This document shows positions 1 to 29,739 of a stretch of DNA of 50,271 nt, in pieces; the stretch's first letter is position 1, and the number at the start of each line of letters is the position of its first letter. The stretch lies in the NCBI RefSeq assembly GCF_001949145.1, contig NW_019091371.1, positions 1 to 50,271 of the forward strand. Direction: 5' to 3'. The translations under genes were made by a program, and so were the position numbers. Source of the stretch: Acanthaster planci (taxonomy: Eukaryota; Echinodermata; Asteroidea; Valvatida; Acanthasteridae). The notes under the pieces were generated by a model. It did no database searches, was not told the origin of the DNA, and saw only the letters and a list, made by a program, of their open reading frames with translations.

Positions 1-43
1 CTGGCCCCACATCAACATTGAAAAATGCCCCGGCACGAAGTGG
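1..43. mobile_element. Truncated end of a TTAA-flanked (piggyBac-like) MITE
   Basis: The window opens inside a repeat whose terminus reads GCCCCGGCACGAAGTGG and is followed directly by TTAA (44-47). The same terminus, inverted, begins the copy at 26774, and the adjoining stretch (poly-A then TGCCCCGGC) also matches it. Only this last end of the element is in view. The TTAA flank is seen in the sequence; assignment to the piggyBac type is an inference from that flank and from CC/GG at the element ends. Confidence 0.6.
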
Positions 44-47
44 TTAA

Positions 48-2014
48 ACCAAATTCCCATTGCTCTTTGTAACCATGCTTTACATTTTTTTATTTTATGC
101 ATTACCGTATCATTTTATATTGTATTAATTTGCTATGTATGTTCACTGCAGAACAAGTCAAAACAAGTCAGTAATTGGCATTGTATATATGCATGGCAAA
201 ACCTGTGGACAAAGAAAGGATATGTGAGATTTCATAGCCCTTTTTATTATAGATTACACTGCAGTCTCTTACCATCAGATATAACTACCATACAACTCAG
301 TGAAATGCCCAACCGATAAAGCAGGAAAAGGAATTCTGAAGAGTAGTCGTTGATGAATATAAACTTTTTCTTGTCTTCATTTACTAAAAGTCCTATTCTA
401 ACGTCTTTGTTTTACGCTACTGCATAATTATTGAAACCTGTAGACACCCAGTTAACACCTTGAAATGTCTTCTTGCTTTCTAGAATGTATCATCAAATTT
501 ATCTTAGAGATTAATCCAAGAAAGTCCTGCATTCTACCAGTTTGAAGCAGAACTTTCTAGTTATCATGTCACCATTAACCACTTTGTGCCAGGGTACCAG
601 TTTCGGGGACATTGGCTTTATACCCGAAGCCGTGGAGCCTGAAGCCGGACAAAAGAGCTTTTCCTTGTAACAAAAGACTGTACTTGGAACAAAAGACTGA
701 GCTGCTTGGAATTACCAACTTTTTTCAGTTGTCAATAGCGGAGGAAATCTGTCATTGTTTTGAAAGATTATACCACTGTTTTTGGCATTCAGCGCAAGTG
801 GATTACCACCAGGGACAAAAACGCTCCAGTGATGAGTGATACAATACTGCTGCACGCTAATCTGGCCCCTATTGAAAAGACGCCAGCAGTGCACTGTGCA
901 GGTTTCGGGAACAAAAGAAACTTACATATTACTACACAATCTGGGCTTTTTTACAAGGCGGCAGGCCTGGCTGAAATACTCAGGCATCAATAAATGTTGT
1001 CTGTCAGATTAGAGTAGCTACCAGAGTCATTCATATAGGTGTAAACGTCCAGTAAATGAAGTTATGAATTTTTAAATGAATTTGGAAAACAGAAAAAAAA
1101 ATCTAAAAATCACCCGGTCCAGCAGAATCAACATGGATAAATGGGCCTAGCGCAAAGTGGTCAATATATTTGCTCAAAAACTGAGGTGCTGTCAATTAAG
1201 TTCTTTCAACTTAGCTCCTTTGTGGAACCAATCAACAGCAATATGGCACAGGGGAAAAAAAACATGTTTGGCTTTCAGCTTTTCTCACAAAAGTTCCTTA
1301 TAGTTACTCTTTCCTCTGTCATTGCAATCCCATGAAGTACTGCACATTTACCAGATTTGTGTTGCTTGTGCTATACAGTAATTAGCAAGTAAAGAGTAAA
1401 CGATCTTAGTTGTGGTTTACAGGTTTTCACTATTTCTAACTACTGACATAAATATGGGCGGAGTTGATTTGTAACTGTGATGCAGAATATCTTGTGCTTT
1501 CTCAATTTCTAGTACATAGAAGCATGTTCAGTATTTTAAAATTGTTCATGGAAAAATCTGTTAAGCTTTGTTGATACCAGCTTTTTTTCAAGCTGAGTAT
1601 GTGAGGTATGCTGTTAGTGGAGTTCAAATTCATACCTGCAATCTGTTCCGATTTCCATAAAAAGGAAAAAAATACGATTATATGCCCCAGCAAAAAAGCG
1701 CTGTATTTGCAGAAAAAGAGGATGCTATTTGCTATGTCCAAATGGCAGTTGTTACACAGGCATATATGTGTGTACATATAAATAGCTTCTCTTGCATGGC
1801 TGCTTGTTTTGTTGTGGGCTCGTAAAATGGGTGTTCCGATTTCTGATTTTTCAATCTTGGCTGGTATGTGAATGATGTTTGAGGGGATTGCATGATGTTT
1901 ATTTTATTGACACATGTACAGTTTTCCCCAATAATTCAATGAAGGTGTAATTCCTGCTTTGAAAATTTTGTCAGCTAAGAACTAGAAAAAAAAATCCTTT
2001 CATTCATGTTGTAG
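48..2014 (+). other. Intron upstream of the first visible KMT2E/SETD5-like exon
   Basis: This non-coding stretch precedes a splice acceptor (TTGTAG, ending at 2014). Apart from the MITE copy at 579-1160 it is AT-rich unique-looking DNA. Short open frames at 612-839, 1141-1335 and 1502-1777 (minus) have no recognisable motif and sit partly in the MITE. No exon was identified. Confidence 0.5.
579..1160. mobile_element. Non-autonomous piggyBac-like MITE, copy 2
   Basis: The element starts CCACTTTGTGCCAGGG after TTAA (575-578) and ends GCGCAAAGTGG before TCAA (1161-1164). It is co-linear, in reverse complement, with the copy at 26774-27315: shared blocks include ACTGCTGCACGCTAATCTGG (near 848), ACAATCTGGGC (near 937) and CTGGCTGAAATACTC (near 968). 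It encodes no transposase. The degenerate right flank and mismatched termini suggest an old insertion. It lies in a gene intron. Confidence 0.7.
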
Positions 2015-5000
2015 GACTTCCGCAAGAGTTCTTCTGTGGACAGTGGTTTGTCAGTGACCACTCCGGCTGATTTTGATCGGTCTCCAATCTCCCTGTTGCC
2101 TGGGGATCAGCAAGAGGCCAGCACGGCTCCAACAAAGGATGAAGGTACACCTGTCAAAGATGAACTGCACATGTGTTTAGACTTGAGAAGTCCACACATT
2201 AGTGAACACTCAGGAGCGATGGACTCCAAACAGCAGTTTCAGCCTGCAGTTCTTACAGGTGTATCACAGGAGAGGAGGGAGGACTCTGATGGGGGAGAAT
2301 TAGTGTGTGTGAAAACTGAACTAAGTAGCACTTTATCAGTGGGTGAAAAAGCAGCACTGAGTGAAGTACAAGAATCTGATAGTCACACTGCATCCAGTGA
2401 CAGTGAAATGACAGCCAGCAAAAATACTTCTTTAGGCTTGGACTATTCACTGTCAGCCTCACAGGGATCGCTAGCCTCAAGTTTGCTTAGCACCCAAAGC
2501 TCGCTGCCTGACCTGCACAAATCCTGCATGAGCTTGCCAGACCTTGGCCGTTCACGGACATCATTGCCAGACATGTCTGCCTCTGCTGCAGAGTTGCAGC
2601 TAAGCTCTGTGGCACGAAAACTTGACATGAAGTCGGATTTGTTCAGTACTCAGAGGATATCGGAGGAGCCTGCGAATCAGAAGCATTTGCTTGCAAGTGG
2701 GGAAACAGCATCGCAAAGAATTAGGCACCTCTCGGGGTGCAGTGTAAACAGTGGTTCCTCGCTAGACCAGAGTGATGGTCAGTTAACTCAGAGGCAAAAC
2801 TTCCCCGAGGATCAGGGGTCAGGAAATTTGTATTCTTCCTTTGGACCGCCATTAAAAAGGCCATTGCTCGGCCAGTCGCCCGAAAGAAGCACTAATATAA
2901 ATCGTATGCAACCTGCAGCATCTGGGTATAATTCAAACCAGACGTCAGTAGTGCCAGCTATTCATGCTGATGCAGGCAGTGCACCCCTGGACCACGTAGA
3001 GAGGAGGGACACCTCTCAGACTTACTTAAAGCCCTTGGATGGTCCTAATGCAGCTGATTCAGAGTCCCCTGCAAGTGATATACATATGAGAGGGCCAGCC
3101 TGGGGCCAATTGCCAAATTCGGGGCAACAAACCGGTCCGGGAAGACCATGTGGGCCTGTCCCCCCACCTACTGGGGCAGAAGGTCGACAAGTTGAAAATT
3201 ATGACGAGGTACAACCAGGTGCAGGATACAGACCGGCAGCGTTACTACCCAGTGATGTCCATAGAGGTCCACATGGAGAATCAGGACAGATGGGTCCTGG
3301 TAGGCCTTTACTTCCTGGGCAGGCAGGATCATTTGGGGTTCCCCCATCGCCAGTCAAGGCAGCACTGGGACAGGGCCAGGTTGGGCCTGGTGGCTCACCT
3401 CTCGCTCCAGGTACACCACCTGCTGGTCTAGTTTCACCAGTGCCAGGAACACCCCCAGCTGCAAAAAAAAGGGTCAGTGTATGCCTTAAGTTGCACATTT
3501 ATGTCAGTTTTGTAGTTTATGGTGGTCAAAGGAAGTAGGCTGTTGTGACAAATCTACCTCTAAAATGCGTTGATGTAATACTGCCTTCAAATATATAGAT
3601 TTCATATAACTGTCTTAAGACAACATTCAGTGTCGGTCGCAAGTGATGAATGAACATAAATGCAGTATGGAATTCCTAACGTATTGAACGTATTGGCAGG
3701 TTTGATCAATTTGGTTGGTGTTGCTTTCAATCCTAAAGAACTTGGAGGGGCACAAATCACCTCCATTCGACACTTTTTCCAATATCGCCACAATGCATTT
3801 TTTTTAAGCTGCCGAGCCTTTTAGGACTTATAAGAGTAACTCTTTGCAGTCATTGTTCTTGCACGCCGCCCATTTTTCTAAGACGGGCCATCCAAAAATG
3901 TATACTTTTCCACTGCTGTGTGCAATGCATGTAGGCCGGCATATGTTGTGCAGCCGAGTTCTCGGGGGCGGAATCCTCCTTCCCTTCCACCTTTGGATGA
4001 TTGTCCAAAAGGCTTGATTGTTGCAACCAAAGCAGTCAAATTCCTGTCTGTCTTCATCTGTCACAGATCAGGGCCAAAGCTTTGGCAAAGGAACTTGATG
4101 CAGTGGCACAGGAATGCAGGGCCTGCTTCGCTGTAGATCTCTGCTTGTGCTGCTATTTCGTACATCTGCACAAATGTCGAGGAATTAGTATCTAAGTTTT
4201 GCAACTTATTTTTGTCCATATTGTCAGAAGAATGTGTTCCTTGTGTTAGATTTTGTTAACGGATACTTGAATCCTTTTGAAATGCAGGTGTCATTGCATG
4301 AATATCGCAAGCGTAAGGGCGGAGACTTGGGCAGTAACAAATCTACCAAGAAGGATTCTCCATCTAGCGCACCTGCTACCCCTGTAACATCAAAACCTTC
4401 CCTTGTGCCACTTAAGCCCCCTCTGCCAAGCCCCATTTCAAACTCCAACCCCAACACTCCGACCAAGCCACTGGAAAGTCCTCTCAAGGCCAGCAGCAGC
4501 ACCTCCTTGACCCCGACTGCCCAGTTGCCCAGCCTGCCCCTGTTCACAACAGACAAGGAGAACGGACTGGGGGAACGTCTGAGTCTTTCAACGGAGGCGC
4601 AGCAAGTGATCTCATCTCTGACCAGCCTCTTGAAGAAACACAAGAAATCAGATGAGGATTCAACACATGACTCTAAATGGTTTGTGTCTGACTTTGGATC
4701 TTGTTTTAGACACTTTGACTTTAAAAGATTCCTTAGTTTGCTTTGTTGGTATGTACATAGTTTTTCTGAGTAAGACACATTCATGCACAGTAGATATGGA
4801 GAGGTAACCTTAAACAGGACCTTTAAATTGCCTGGCTTTACATTTGGTCACAATAAAACATTTCACCTGAGAACCCTTGTCTTCATACACAGTTGGAGTA
4901 TGATTCAGTAGTCGCTTGACTTAAGCAATGACAGAAAGGCTGATTGTCAAGAAACATAACTTTAAGGGTATTTAATTTGCCAGTAAAATGTCACCAACTT

Positions 5001-7359
5001 GCTATATCTTTGATAGGAAAGGATTTTTCTTTTTTAATCAATAAAGAAGAAAAAAAAATTTCAGTGAACAGGGAGGGCATTGACAAGGTTACTAGCTTCA
5101 AAGTAAAGATGCATTCAGATATTGTTACTGAAGTAAATTTCTGACTGTGACCAGGAGCTCCAGCCGGCTGGACAGCTCAGATGAAGACCCCCTTCAGAAG
5201 ATGAGGAAAGAGCTGAAGGAGAAGAATCGAGAGAGGGAACGCAAGGAGGCACTCGCTCACAAGAGACCGCTTTCCCCAGAGCCCCCTCCCCCTCCTCCCA
5301 GTAAGCGACCCAACCCAGGGCTGCACCTGCAGATACCGCCACCTCCACCACCAAAGGCAAAGACAGACAACCGACCTGGTGAGGAAAAACCACAGGCCGT
5401 CTTAGAAGAGAATGTAGACTGTAGAGAGTAGTTAGCTCTTGACTAGAAAATGCACCAAGTCGAGCAAACATTGAAGCAAACCATGAGGAATATTATAATA
5501 CATATTAAGTATGTGATTAGAAATGCAGTAAGAAAGTTGCTGCTGTTCTGCTACTGTGTGAATGTCATGTTTTTCATAATACTCTCAAATCAAAGAAAAA
5601 GTGTCAAACAACAAATAAATAATGCAATGGGAAGTCTCGCATTGGAAGCCTTTGTTTATGCTTGAGAGAAATTACTTGCACATCTTTGTCATTGCTGGCC
5701 ATTTCGGTTCATGCAGCTTTTGTGCTGAAAAATATGCCATCTTCAGTGTGAATAGCACCCAGCAAGTATTCTTCAAGTTAGTATCCGTAAATAATTAACA
5801 CGTTGACTGCATAATTTCAAAGGGGTGTTCCCATTTGCCATGTGTTGTACGCATGCATTCATATTTGATAGGTACCATCATGTGTCTATTTGAACACAGA
5901 TGTATGCCTTTCACACTGCCAGCAGCGTATCTATTGTGTTCTTCATTGATGTCAGTGTGTTTAATTTACATTACAATAGCCTTTCATGTCCTATGAGTGT
6001 ACTCACAGTGGCAGAATCCCATACACCTGTGACTACAGATATACTTGTAGTCGACAGGCAATGTGTTTAGAAGGTTTATGCATAGTGAATGGTATTTGGG
6101 CATGCATTTGTTGCTTAATAAGTGAACAGCTCTGCAGGTAAAACATTGGTTCTGAAGTGTACTCGTTTCAATGTTTCTCCCTGTTAAAAAAAAAGCAAAT
6201 TTGCATTGCATTGAACAATTGCATTGGAGTAAGTTTCCGTGCTTATGTTTTTCCAAGCCCGTTTTTTTTTCTGAGCTTAGGTCCCCAAACATGCACCCAT
6301 CTTAAATTGATCAGTGTGTCCTTTTCTTGGTGATGATGTATCTTTCGCTCATATTGATATTTCAAGGTGATGCATCAGGAGAAACTACCCCAGTGAAAAT
6401 GCCCAACCCAGCTGGAAATACCACACCAGTGAGAACTCCAGGGTCTGCAGGAATTTACCCACAGGTAAAAAATGTACTTCCACTCACCTCTCTTGGCAAA
6501 AAAATTAAATACGAAGTGGATTTACTTCTCGCCTTAAACAAAAAATGTTGAATCTGGAACCTCCTTCAGAAGAACGAAGAAAACACTGCAAGCAGTACTT
6601 TGTTTCATAAGCTGATTTCCTCTTTTTAAAACTTTTCATCAAATTCATGGAAAATGGAAATACACAGTAGAAAATGTACTCCAACTTTGTATATTCTTTT
6701 CCCATTGTATTCATAATGTGTCTTTGTAATACATCACTGTTAACGTTAAATGTCACTAAAACAAGCCTTGAACTTTTTCATTACTGCAGCTTGGAAATGC
6801 TTTCAATGCTCAAGTATCATCTCCTTACATCCCTGCTCCCGTGAAAGCACCTTTCCAGCAACCATACCATGCACAGCAATATGCACAGCAACAGCAGCAA
6901 CCCCCACAGCAGCAGCAGCAGCAGCAGCCTCCCCAGCCCCCACAACCCCCTCAGCCCCAACACCAGTCAGCATATGCTGCCGCCTACTCAGTGTATGATT
7001 ACAATCACCAGAAGTCACACGGTGCTCAACAGCAGTTTCCACAATACTACCAGGGACAGCAGGCACCTCCACTGCCACAGCAGGGACAGTACCAGCAGCA
7101 GCAGCCGCCGCCGCAGTCAAAGCAAGGGTACCAGCATCCCTACCCACAAGGGCAGAAGCAGGGCTACAAGCCTGCTGCAGCTGCAGTGCAACCGCAGCAG
7201 TCACAACAACAGCAGTACACCAGAGCAGGCAGCAAGTATGGATCAAATCCAAACATTGGGACCAAAGGTGCATTTGGTGCAGATGGCCGGACTTCCAAAC
7301 CTCCCTTCCCAACCAATGCAAACAGTTACTCCCCCAGGAGAGGGACATACTACAAGTGA
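2015..7359 (+). CDS. KMT2E/SETD5: KMT2E/SETD5-type SET-family chromatin regulator, C-terminal part (five exons)
   Basis: Coding exons are 2015-3472, 4288-4679, 5155-5378, 6367-6464 and 6790-7359 (TGA). All have GT-AG borders and matching phases, giving 913 residues; the 5' part with the SET and PHD domains is outside the window. The family call rests on the junction of exons 1 and 2, which reads KKR followed by VSLHEYRKRK. That is close to the VSLLEYRKRK block I know from MLL5 (KMT2E) and SETD5. The rest is low-complexity, as in those proteins: Ser-rich with three SLPDL/M motifs (residues 160-190), a Pro/Gly region (350-480), a charged helix with KELKEKNRERE then polyproline (about 620-690), and a poly-Q/P tail (about 755-830) ending YYK. 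Family members are nuclear, bind chromatin and act with deacetylase complexes; catalytic activity is doubtful in the family. A single invertebrate gene may be co-orthologous to both vertebrate genes. The exon structure is firm, the family name moderate. Confidence 0.65.
3473..4287 (+). other. Intron, KMT2E/SETD5-like gene
   Basis: The donor is AGG|GTCAGT and the acceptor ATGCAG|GTG. Joining them restores the family-conserved KKRVSLHEYRKRK block in phase 0. A short open stretch after a good pyrimidine tract (CACAG at about 4064) was considered as an extra exon and rejected. Nothing else was recognised. Confidence 0.6.
5379..6366 (+). other. Intron, KMT2E/SETD5-like gene
   Basis: The donor is CCTG|GTGAGG and the acceptor TTTCAAG|GTGATG, joined in phase 1 to give PG|DASGE. 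It is AT-rich and contains no recognised repeat. The smaller introns at 4680-5154 (donor GTTTGT, acceptor GACCAG) and 6465-6789 (donor GTAAAA, acceptor CTGCAG) are likewise plain. Confidence 0.55.
6886..6960 (+). repeat. CAG/CCC-rich poly-Gln/Pro coding microsatellite
   Basis: In the last KMT2E/SETD5-like exon, runs of CAG (seven in a row near 6907-6930) alternate with CCC/CCA codons. They encode Q and P blocks that continue less densely to about 7220. The antisense strand is open for about 200 codons here only because of this composition. Length polymorphism is likely at the pure CAG run. Confidence 0.75.
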
Positions 7360-8489
7360 TGTTTGATTTCTCTGTGGGTTTAAAATAGCTTACTCGCTTC
7401 CTCTTGACTAGGAAACAACACATAAACTGGTAGACAGAAAGGTGGTAACCGACACATAATGCATGCTGAAAATGAAAAGTTATTTGGACAGTTCATAATC
7501 AACCCTCTTTTGTCGTCTTATTGGTAAATTATTGCATCATGATTGTGTTTGTGTTTTGATTGTGCCTCATTTCAGCCTCTTTCGTTTTGTTGTATTAACA
7601 TTGATGAATTGATTTGATTTTACTCATTATGTTTCTTTAGAAGTGAATGGATTTTTTTTCCCATGAAGATTTGAAAGGAAACCTCTTAGTAGTTATACCT
7701 GTTAGCATTCCTTTAAGGGTCAAATTGGCTGTGTAATCTACCAACTTTAGCTACAGGTGACATTTTTTTTTCTCTTTCTTATTTTTTGTTTTGTTTTGGG
7801 GTCACATTTACATAAAAGCCAAATCTTTTAACCGTGCATTAAGTGAAATATAGAACTTGAAACATCAAAGCCAGTGAGACAGTTTGTCAACTATTTAATT
7901 CAACCGACCACAAAAAAGTAGACTCAGAGTAACCAAGACACAAAAACAAATGTCATGTTCCACAGATCCAAAAACGGTTGAATTGAAAAATGTGAGTTTG
8001 ATTTGTTTTTCCCTGATCACTGTCAGATTAATGCGGGCATACCACACATGTCGTCTTGTATATCAAGTGGTGAAAGCATGAGTGGCTATGATTTGTCCAA
8101 ACATCCTGCGGTGCCGTAGGTTTATTGTGTTATTGTGTTGGTTGTTCAGTTTTTTTTTTTTTTTTAGTCCCTCTGAGCTCTTGGTAATGGGGCATCCCGA
8201 CCAGCACAAAAAGAATCAATAACACACAATGTTATAAGAAATTTGGTGACAAGAGATTCAGTTAAGAGGAATGGTGTTGGTAGATAAATATGATTTAAAA
8301 AGGAATATGCCTGTGTAGCCCTGTACAGTTAAAAATGTGTTCATGTAAATCATGAAGTGTTGTAAATAGAAAAATGCATTCAGGTCAGATCTTGGTTGTC
8401 TCTATTTTTGTTATTATCGATAATGATTCATTAATAAGTAAGGAGCAGAACTGAATAATCCATAAAAGAGCTTTAACCAGTTTTTATAT

Positions 8490-8495
8490 AATAAA
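8490..8495 (+). terminator. Candidate proximal poly-A signal
   Basis: AATAAA lies about 1.1 kb after the KMT2E/SETD5-like stop codon. It is one of three hexamers in the presumed 3' UTR; use is unproven. Confidence 0.3.
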
Positions 8496-11348
8496 TCAGC
8501 CCTTGGAGTGCTCTTAAATGGAATTCCTTCTTAGCCACTTGTACATGGTAGTGATGCCCATGTATATATATTTAAAATTACATGCTCATGACATTTTAAG
8601 TGCGAGTCATGTAATTCAGCCTGTACATATGACTATGATGTAAAGTGCTTAATGTAGGTTGCAGATGCTATTAGAAGATACAGTAGAATTCTAGCTGTAG
8701 ATTTGCTCCCACGAATTTAATTTGGTTCTTTATTTGTTCATAAATAATTTGTGAATAGATCATTTTTGTCTTGTTTGCTTTACTTTTGTACCGGAGTGAA
8801 ATACTCTTTTTAATTTGTTACATACAAAAAATATATTTCTTGTGTAGGTTTTTTGGAAATTTTTTGCATTGAATGTTGTACAGTTTAAAACAAGTTTGTA
8901 TAGTCAGAGGTCCATTTGATAATCAGTACTGTAGTTTTGATCCCATGTTCTTGAAACTTTGTTTAGTCCTGTTCTGAATGTTAACGACTCTTTGTTTTGA
9001 GAGTACATGTATAATCGCTGTGTGTTGGCACCAGATGCATTGCAAGGTATTCAGGATATTTCATTCAGTGCAGTCACGTACATGTACGTGTGTTGGTGTG
9101 CTTGCACAATGGTGTTACAGCATTGTGGAAACATTACAGCAAACTTGGGCTCAAGACGAAAGTTTACTAGAGTCCAGCAAATCAGTTCTCATCTCCATAG
9201 AGTAAAACTTTTGTTTCACCACTCACTATTTCCTTGAGGTGAAAGTAAGTAGTATCCAGCGTTTTCTCTTGCACTGCTTACACAGGTTTCATTGTGTGAA
9301 TTCCAATCGTGTAATTTTACTGAATTCAGCCATCATCCAGTCATAAAATGTTTGGTTCACGGCTGTAGTTGCATGTGCAGTCAAAACTTGGAACACTCAA
9401 ATTTGACTTAATGGAGTACCAAAGTGAATACGCCCCACGCACAATTAGTGTGTAAAAGGCATGAGCGTGTGAACCAACGCGTGAACCAACACACGCACGT
9501 ACTCCATTCGTTTGCACTGAACTTTCTGGTTCACAGTGATGTTACACTTCGGAACTCTATACAGATTATTTTGCCCTTTCCCTCTTTCTAGGCGAGTGAT
9601 GGTAAATGCCCTCTCTCTCTAGTCATGTTAGTGATGAGGAGCCAAGTACAATTACAAAAATAGAAATAAATAACAGCATGTCTCTGAGTGTTGTACACTA
9701 AGTGGGTATGCGTGGGGTTTAGAGCAAATTCACAGAAATCCCACAATGCATCTGGCGCTTTATACTAACAGTGGATAAGCAATACAGGCTTGATCAGGAC
9801 CTAAAGAGTGATTTCTTTAATGCCTAGATAATGACATACTAGGTAGGGGTGTGCACAAGGGAAAATACATTTTCAGTGGTCCTGTAAATGTTCTTAATGT
9901 AACAAGTAGCCGACAAGATTAAGTCATTCGAGACTGGCTGAAAACTTCGGACTTGTGATTACTCCAAGTGAGCTGAAGTACTTGTGTACCATAAATGGAA
10001 AAATCAAATAGAACCTCATGTTTTCTTGTCATCTGGTGTTCTACCATCTCAACGCAATACACAAGACAAATCTACGAAATGAATAGAAAATTCCTTGTGA
10101 TGCTGTTTAGGCTTGATCTCAAGCAGTTTGAATCCATTTCTTTACAGTGTTCACATCTTTGGGTCCTGTAGGCCAAGGATGATGACCTCCAAATACAATA
10201 TGTTGCAGACGTTTTACGTTTGAGTAGTTTATGTGTGTGTGCCATCGCAAAGCAATTTTTTCTCCACACATTATGGAGAGGTTTTTCTATTTATAAGTTG
10301 CCCCTTTCCCAATCGATTTCTTCCATAATGCAGTTTTAAGTATTACAGCGTTGTCCTCTTCAAATAATGTACTATCTTGACTCTTTACTTGGTCATTACT
10401 TCTGCTCTGGATTCACATTTCTCTCTTAAATCTAATCAGATCAACCCGAACCCCGTAGGTGTATTTAAAGCTCATATTGAAATCAAAGAATTTGGGACTC
10501 TTAGGGCTATAAAACAATGTGTAACAAGCACAAACTAAGGGTGTTTTGTTACTTCATGAAATATTTGAGGAAAACCCCCACCAGAAAGTTATATTTTGTT
10601 CTCATCCTTACTGAAATGTACTAATATAACCCGGTGTTTCTTATGATGTTGGCCATTGACAAAATCCAGGACGGGTTGTACGTGACTGCAGTGTTGTCTG
10701 CTCATTTTCACTTACATTTGCACTTGCTCAATATTTTAAGTTTCATCTGGTATTTACCCTCTCATATCAAATTATTAGTATGATACCCTGTGAACCAATT
10801 TAACATGTACAAATTTCATTTGAATCATGAAATTATGTGCATATTTCCTGGCACTGTGGGAGATTTAATCATTGATGTTTTGTGGTCAAAGTGGAGCGCA
10901 CTGCATGCAAATGGGAGATTTTGTCCACTTTCGTTCTTGTGACTAAAGTTTTTGTCATTAGTGTCAGTAAAATTTCTGTTTCATTGACCACCATTTTAGT
11001 TGGGAATGCTTTGCCCGTCACCCTCCTTGAAATGTATCGTCATCTGAATTTAGTTTAGGATTGAGTCAGAACTGAAACAAGTGGGCGAAACTTATGTGAA
11101 AAAAAAGATTACCAGATTGTGTGCATGATATATTTATATTCAGTGTCCAGATTGTTGTCAGCTATTTTTTTAGTAAAATAATTCCTTTGAAAATACTTTA
11201 TTTGATTTAATATTTAGGTCTATTTTGATTGACTTGAATCTACTTACTGAATCCTGTGCTGTAGTATTTCTTGTGAATGTTGATGATTCCAGCTCACATC
11301 ACTAGTGCCCAAACTGCATGCTGCAGTTTACCTTACCTGGAGCCTGTA

Positions 11349-11354
11349 AATAAA
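11349..11354 (+). terminator. Candidate distal poly-A signal, KMT2E/SETD5-like gene
   Basis: AATAAA is embedded in CTGTAAATAAAATATGTAC. It is the last hexamer before the METAP2 upstream region, and an overlapping TGTAAATA Pumilio octamer begins at 11345. Confidence 0.35.
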
Positions 11355-11799
11355 ATATGTACAAATACAACAATATAAAAGCTTGTTTGTGTGGTTTTGG
11401 GGGGATGTACATGTATTTACCTTTCCTATTTTTGCTTGTGCCGGTGCTTCTAGATATTTTCCCAAAAGGGATGTTTTGGAGTTACTTTTGCAGTTGGCCT
11501 GTTAAAGATTTGGGCCATTTTATTTTTCTATCTTGCCATTTGAAAAAAATTGAAGCAACATCGGGTGCTGGAGGGTTTGACGTTGACAAAAGCAGCAGGC
11601 CAGATCATGGAGGAAGGAACACCCCTCCATGGCCAGATCTACATGCGCTTTAATGCAAGTGACATTTTGAGAGATAACCATTTGGGTTTTGTTTGACCAT
11701 CTTGTAAAGCCAGCATCGGTGGAAGGCCAGTACAGGTGCACGCAATATAATTATATTTGTCTTTGACACCCAGATGTGTTTGGGTTAAATATTTTAATT

Positions 11800-12034
11800 C
11801 AATTATTTCTAATGCATAAAAAATCTGAGAGTGAACCCTCCTCTTCGCAGTTTGGACCCGCCCCTCCTTATCACCGCAGAGAGTACGTAGCCTAGCATCA
11901 GACGCAGTGGAATGCCTTTTAATACGACTAGTTATCGGGGGGATAGTCTGGTAAGCGGACTGTGACGTTCGGCATAAATGCATGCACATAGTACCACTAG
12001 ACAAGGGCCGGCTAGGTGTACGTACATGTACAAT
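11800..12034 (+). promoter_or_regulatory. Presumed METAP2 promoter and 5' UTR
   Basis: This short stretch between the preceding gene's end and the METAP2 ATG is richer in CpG than its surroundings and has no TATA box. The start codon is embedded in AATATGGCG, which fits the YY1 consensus AANATGGCG. In animal housekeeping genes such a site often overlaps the first codons. The transcription start was not located. Confidence 0.35.
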
Positions 12035-29524
<17,490 letters not shown>

Positions 29525-29710
29525 TCATAGAAGACTGGTGCGTTGCGCTGACAGGTACCCAACCTCCAAGCAAAATTGTTGTCGCTGTTGGGAACTGAGA
29601 AGGTAGTGTTCATGGATCCTAATTGTTTGTGCACTGTAATCAGTGTGCATTCAGTGGAGTTTGGGCAGCTGTTTGTGAATGCATGTGACACTTGAAAGCA
29701 CAATAATGAA

Positions 29711-29716
29711 AATAAA
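29711..29716 (+). terminator. METAP2 poly-A signal
   Basis: AATAAA lies 187 bp after the METAP2 stop codon, the first such hexamer downstream. Cleavage is expected at about 29735, implying a 3' UTR of about 210 nt. Confidence 0.65.
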
Positions 29717-29739
29717 GACAAAAGAAACAATAAGTTGGC

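Larger units (their letters stand above)
7360..11375 (+). other. Probable long 3' UTR of the KMT2E/SETD5-like gene
   Basis: There is no coding sequence between the stop codon and the METAP2 promoter. The tract is uniformly AT-rich and holds poly-A signal hexamers at 8490-8495, 9665-9670 and 11349-11354 (AATAAA). Pumilio-type TGTAAATA/TGTATATA octamers occur near 8361, 8563 and 11345; the last overlaps the final poly-A signal. The transcript end is inferred, and shorter isoforms ending near 8.5 or 9.7 kb are equally possible. A 70-bp dispersed repeat lies at 10440-10515. Confidence 0.45.

Noticed and set aside
4064-4135. Possible extra KMT2E/SETD5-like exon (IRAKALAKELDAVAQE)
   Set aside because: A good acceptor precedes it, but including it would split the family-conserved KKR-VSLHEYRKRK block, and no strong donor in phase 0 follows.
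6803-7423. 206-codon antisense open frame opposite the KMT2E/SETD5-like last exon
   Set aside because: It arises from the CAG/CCC repeats (poly-A/V/C reading) and lies opposite a well-supported coding exon.
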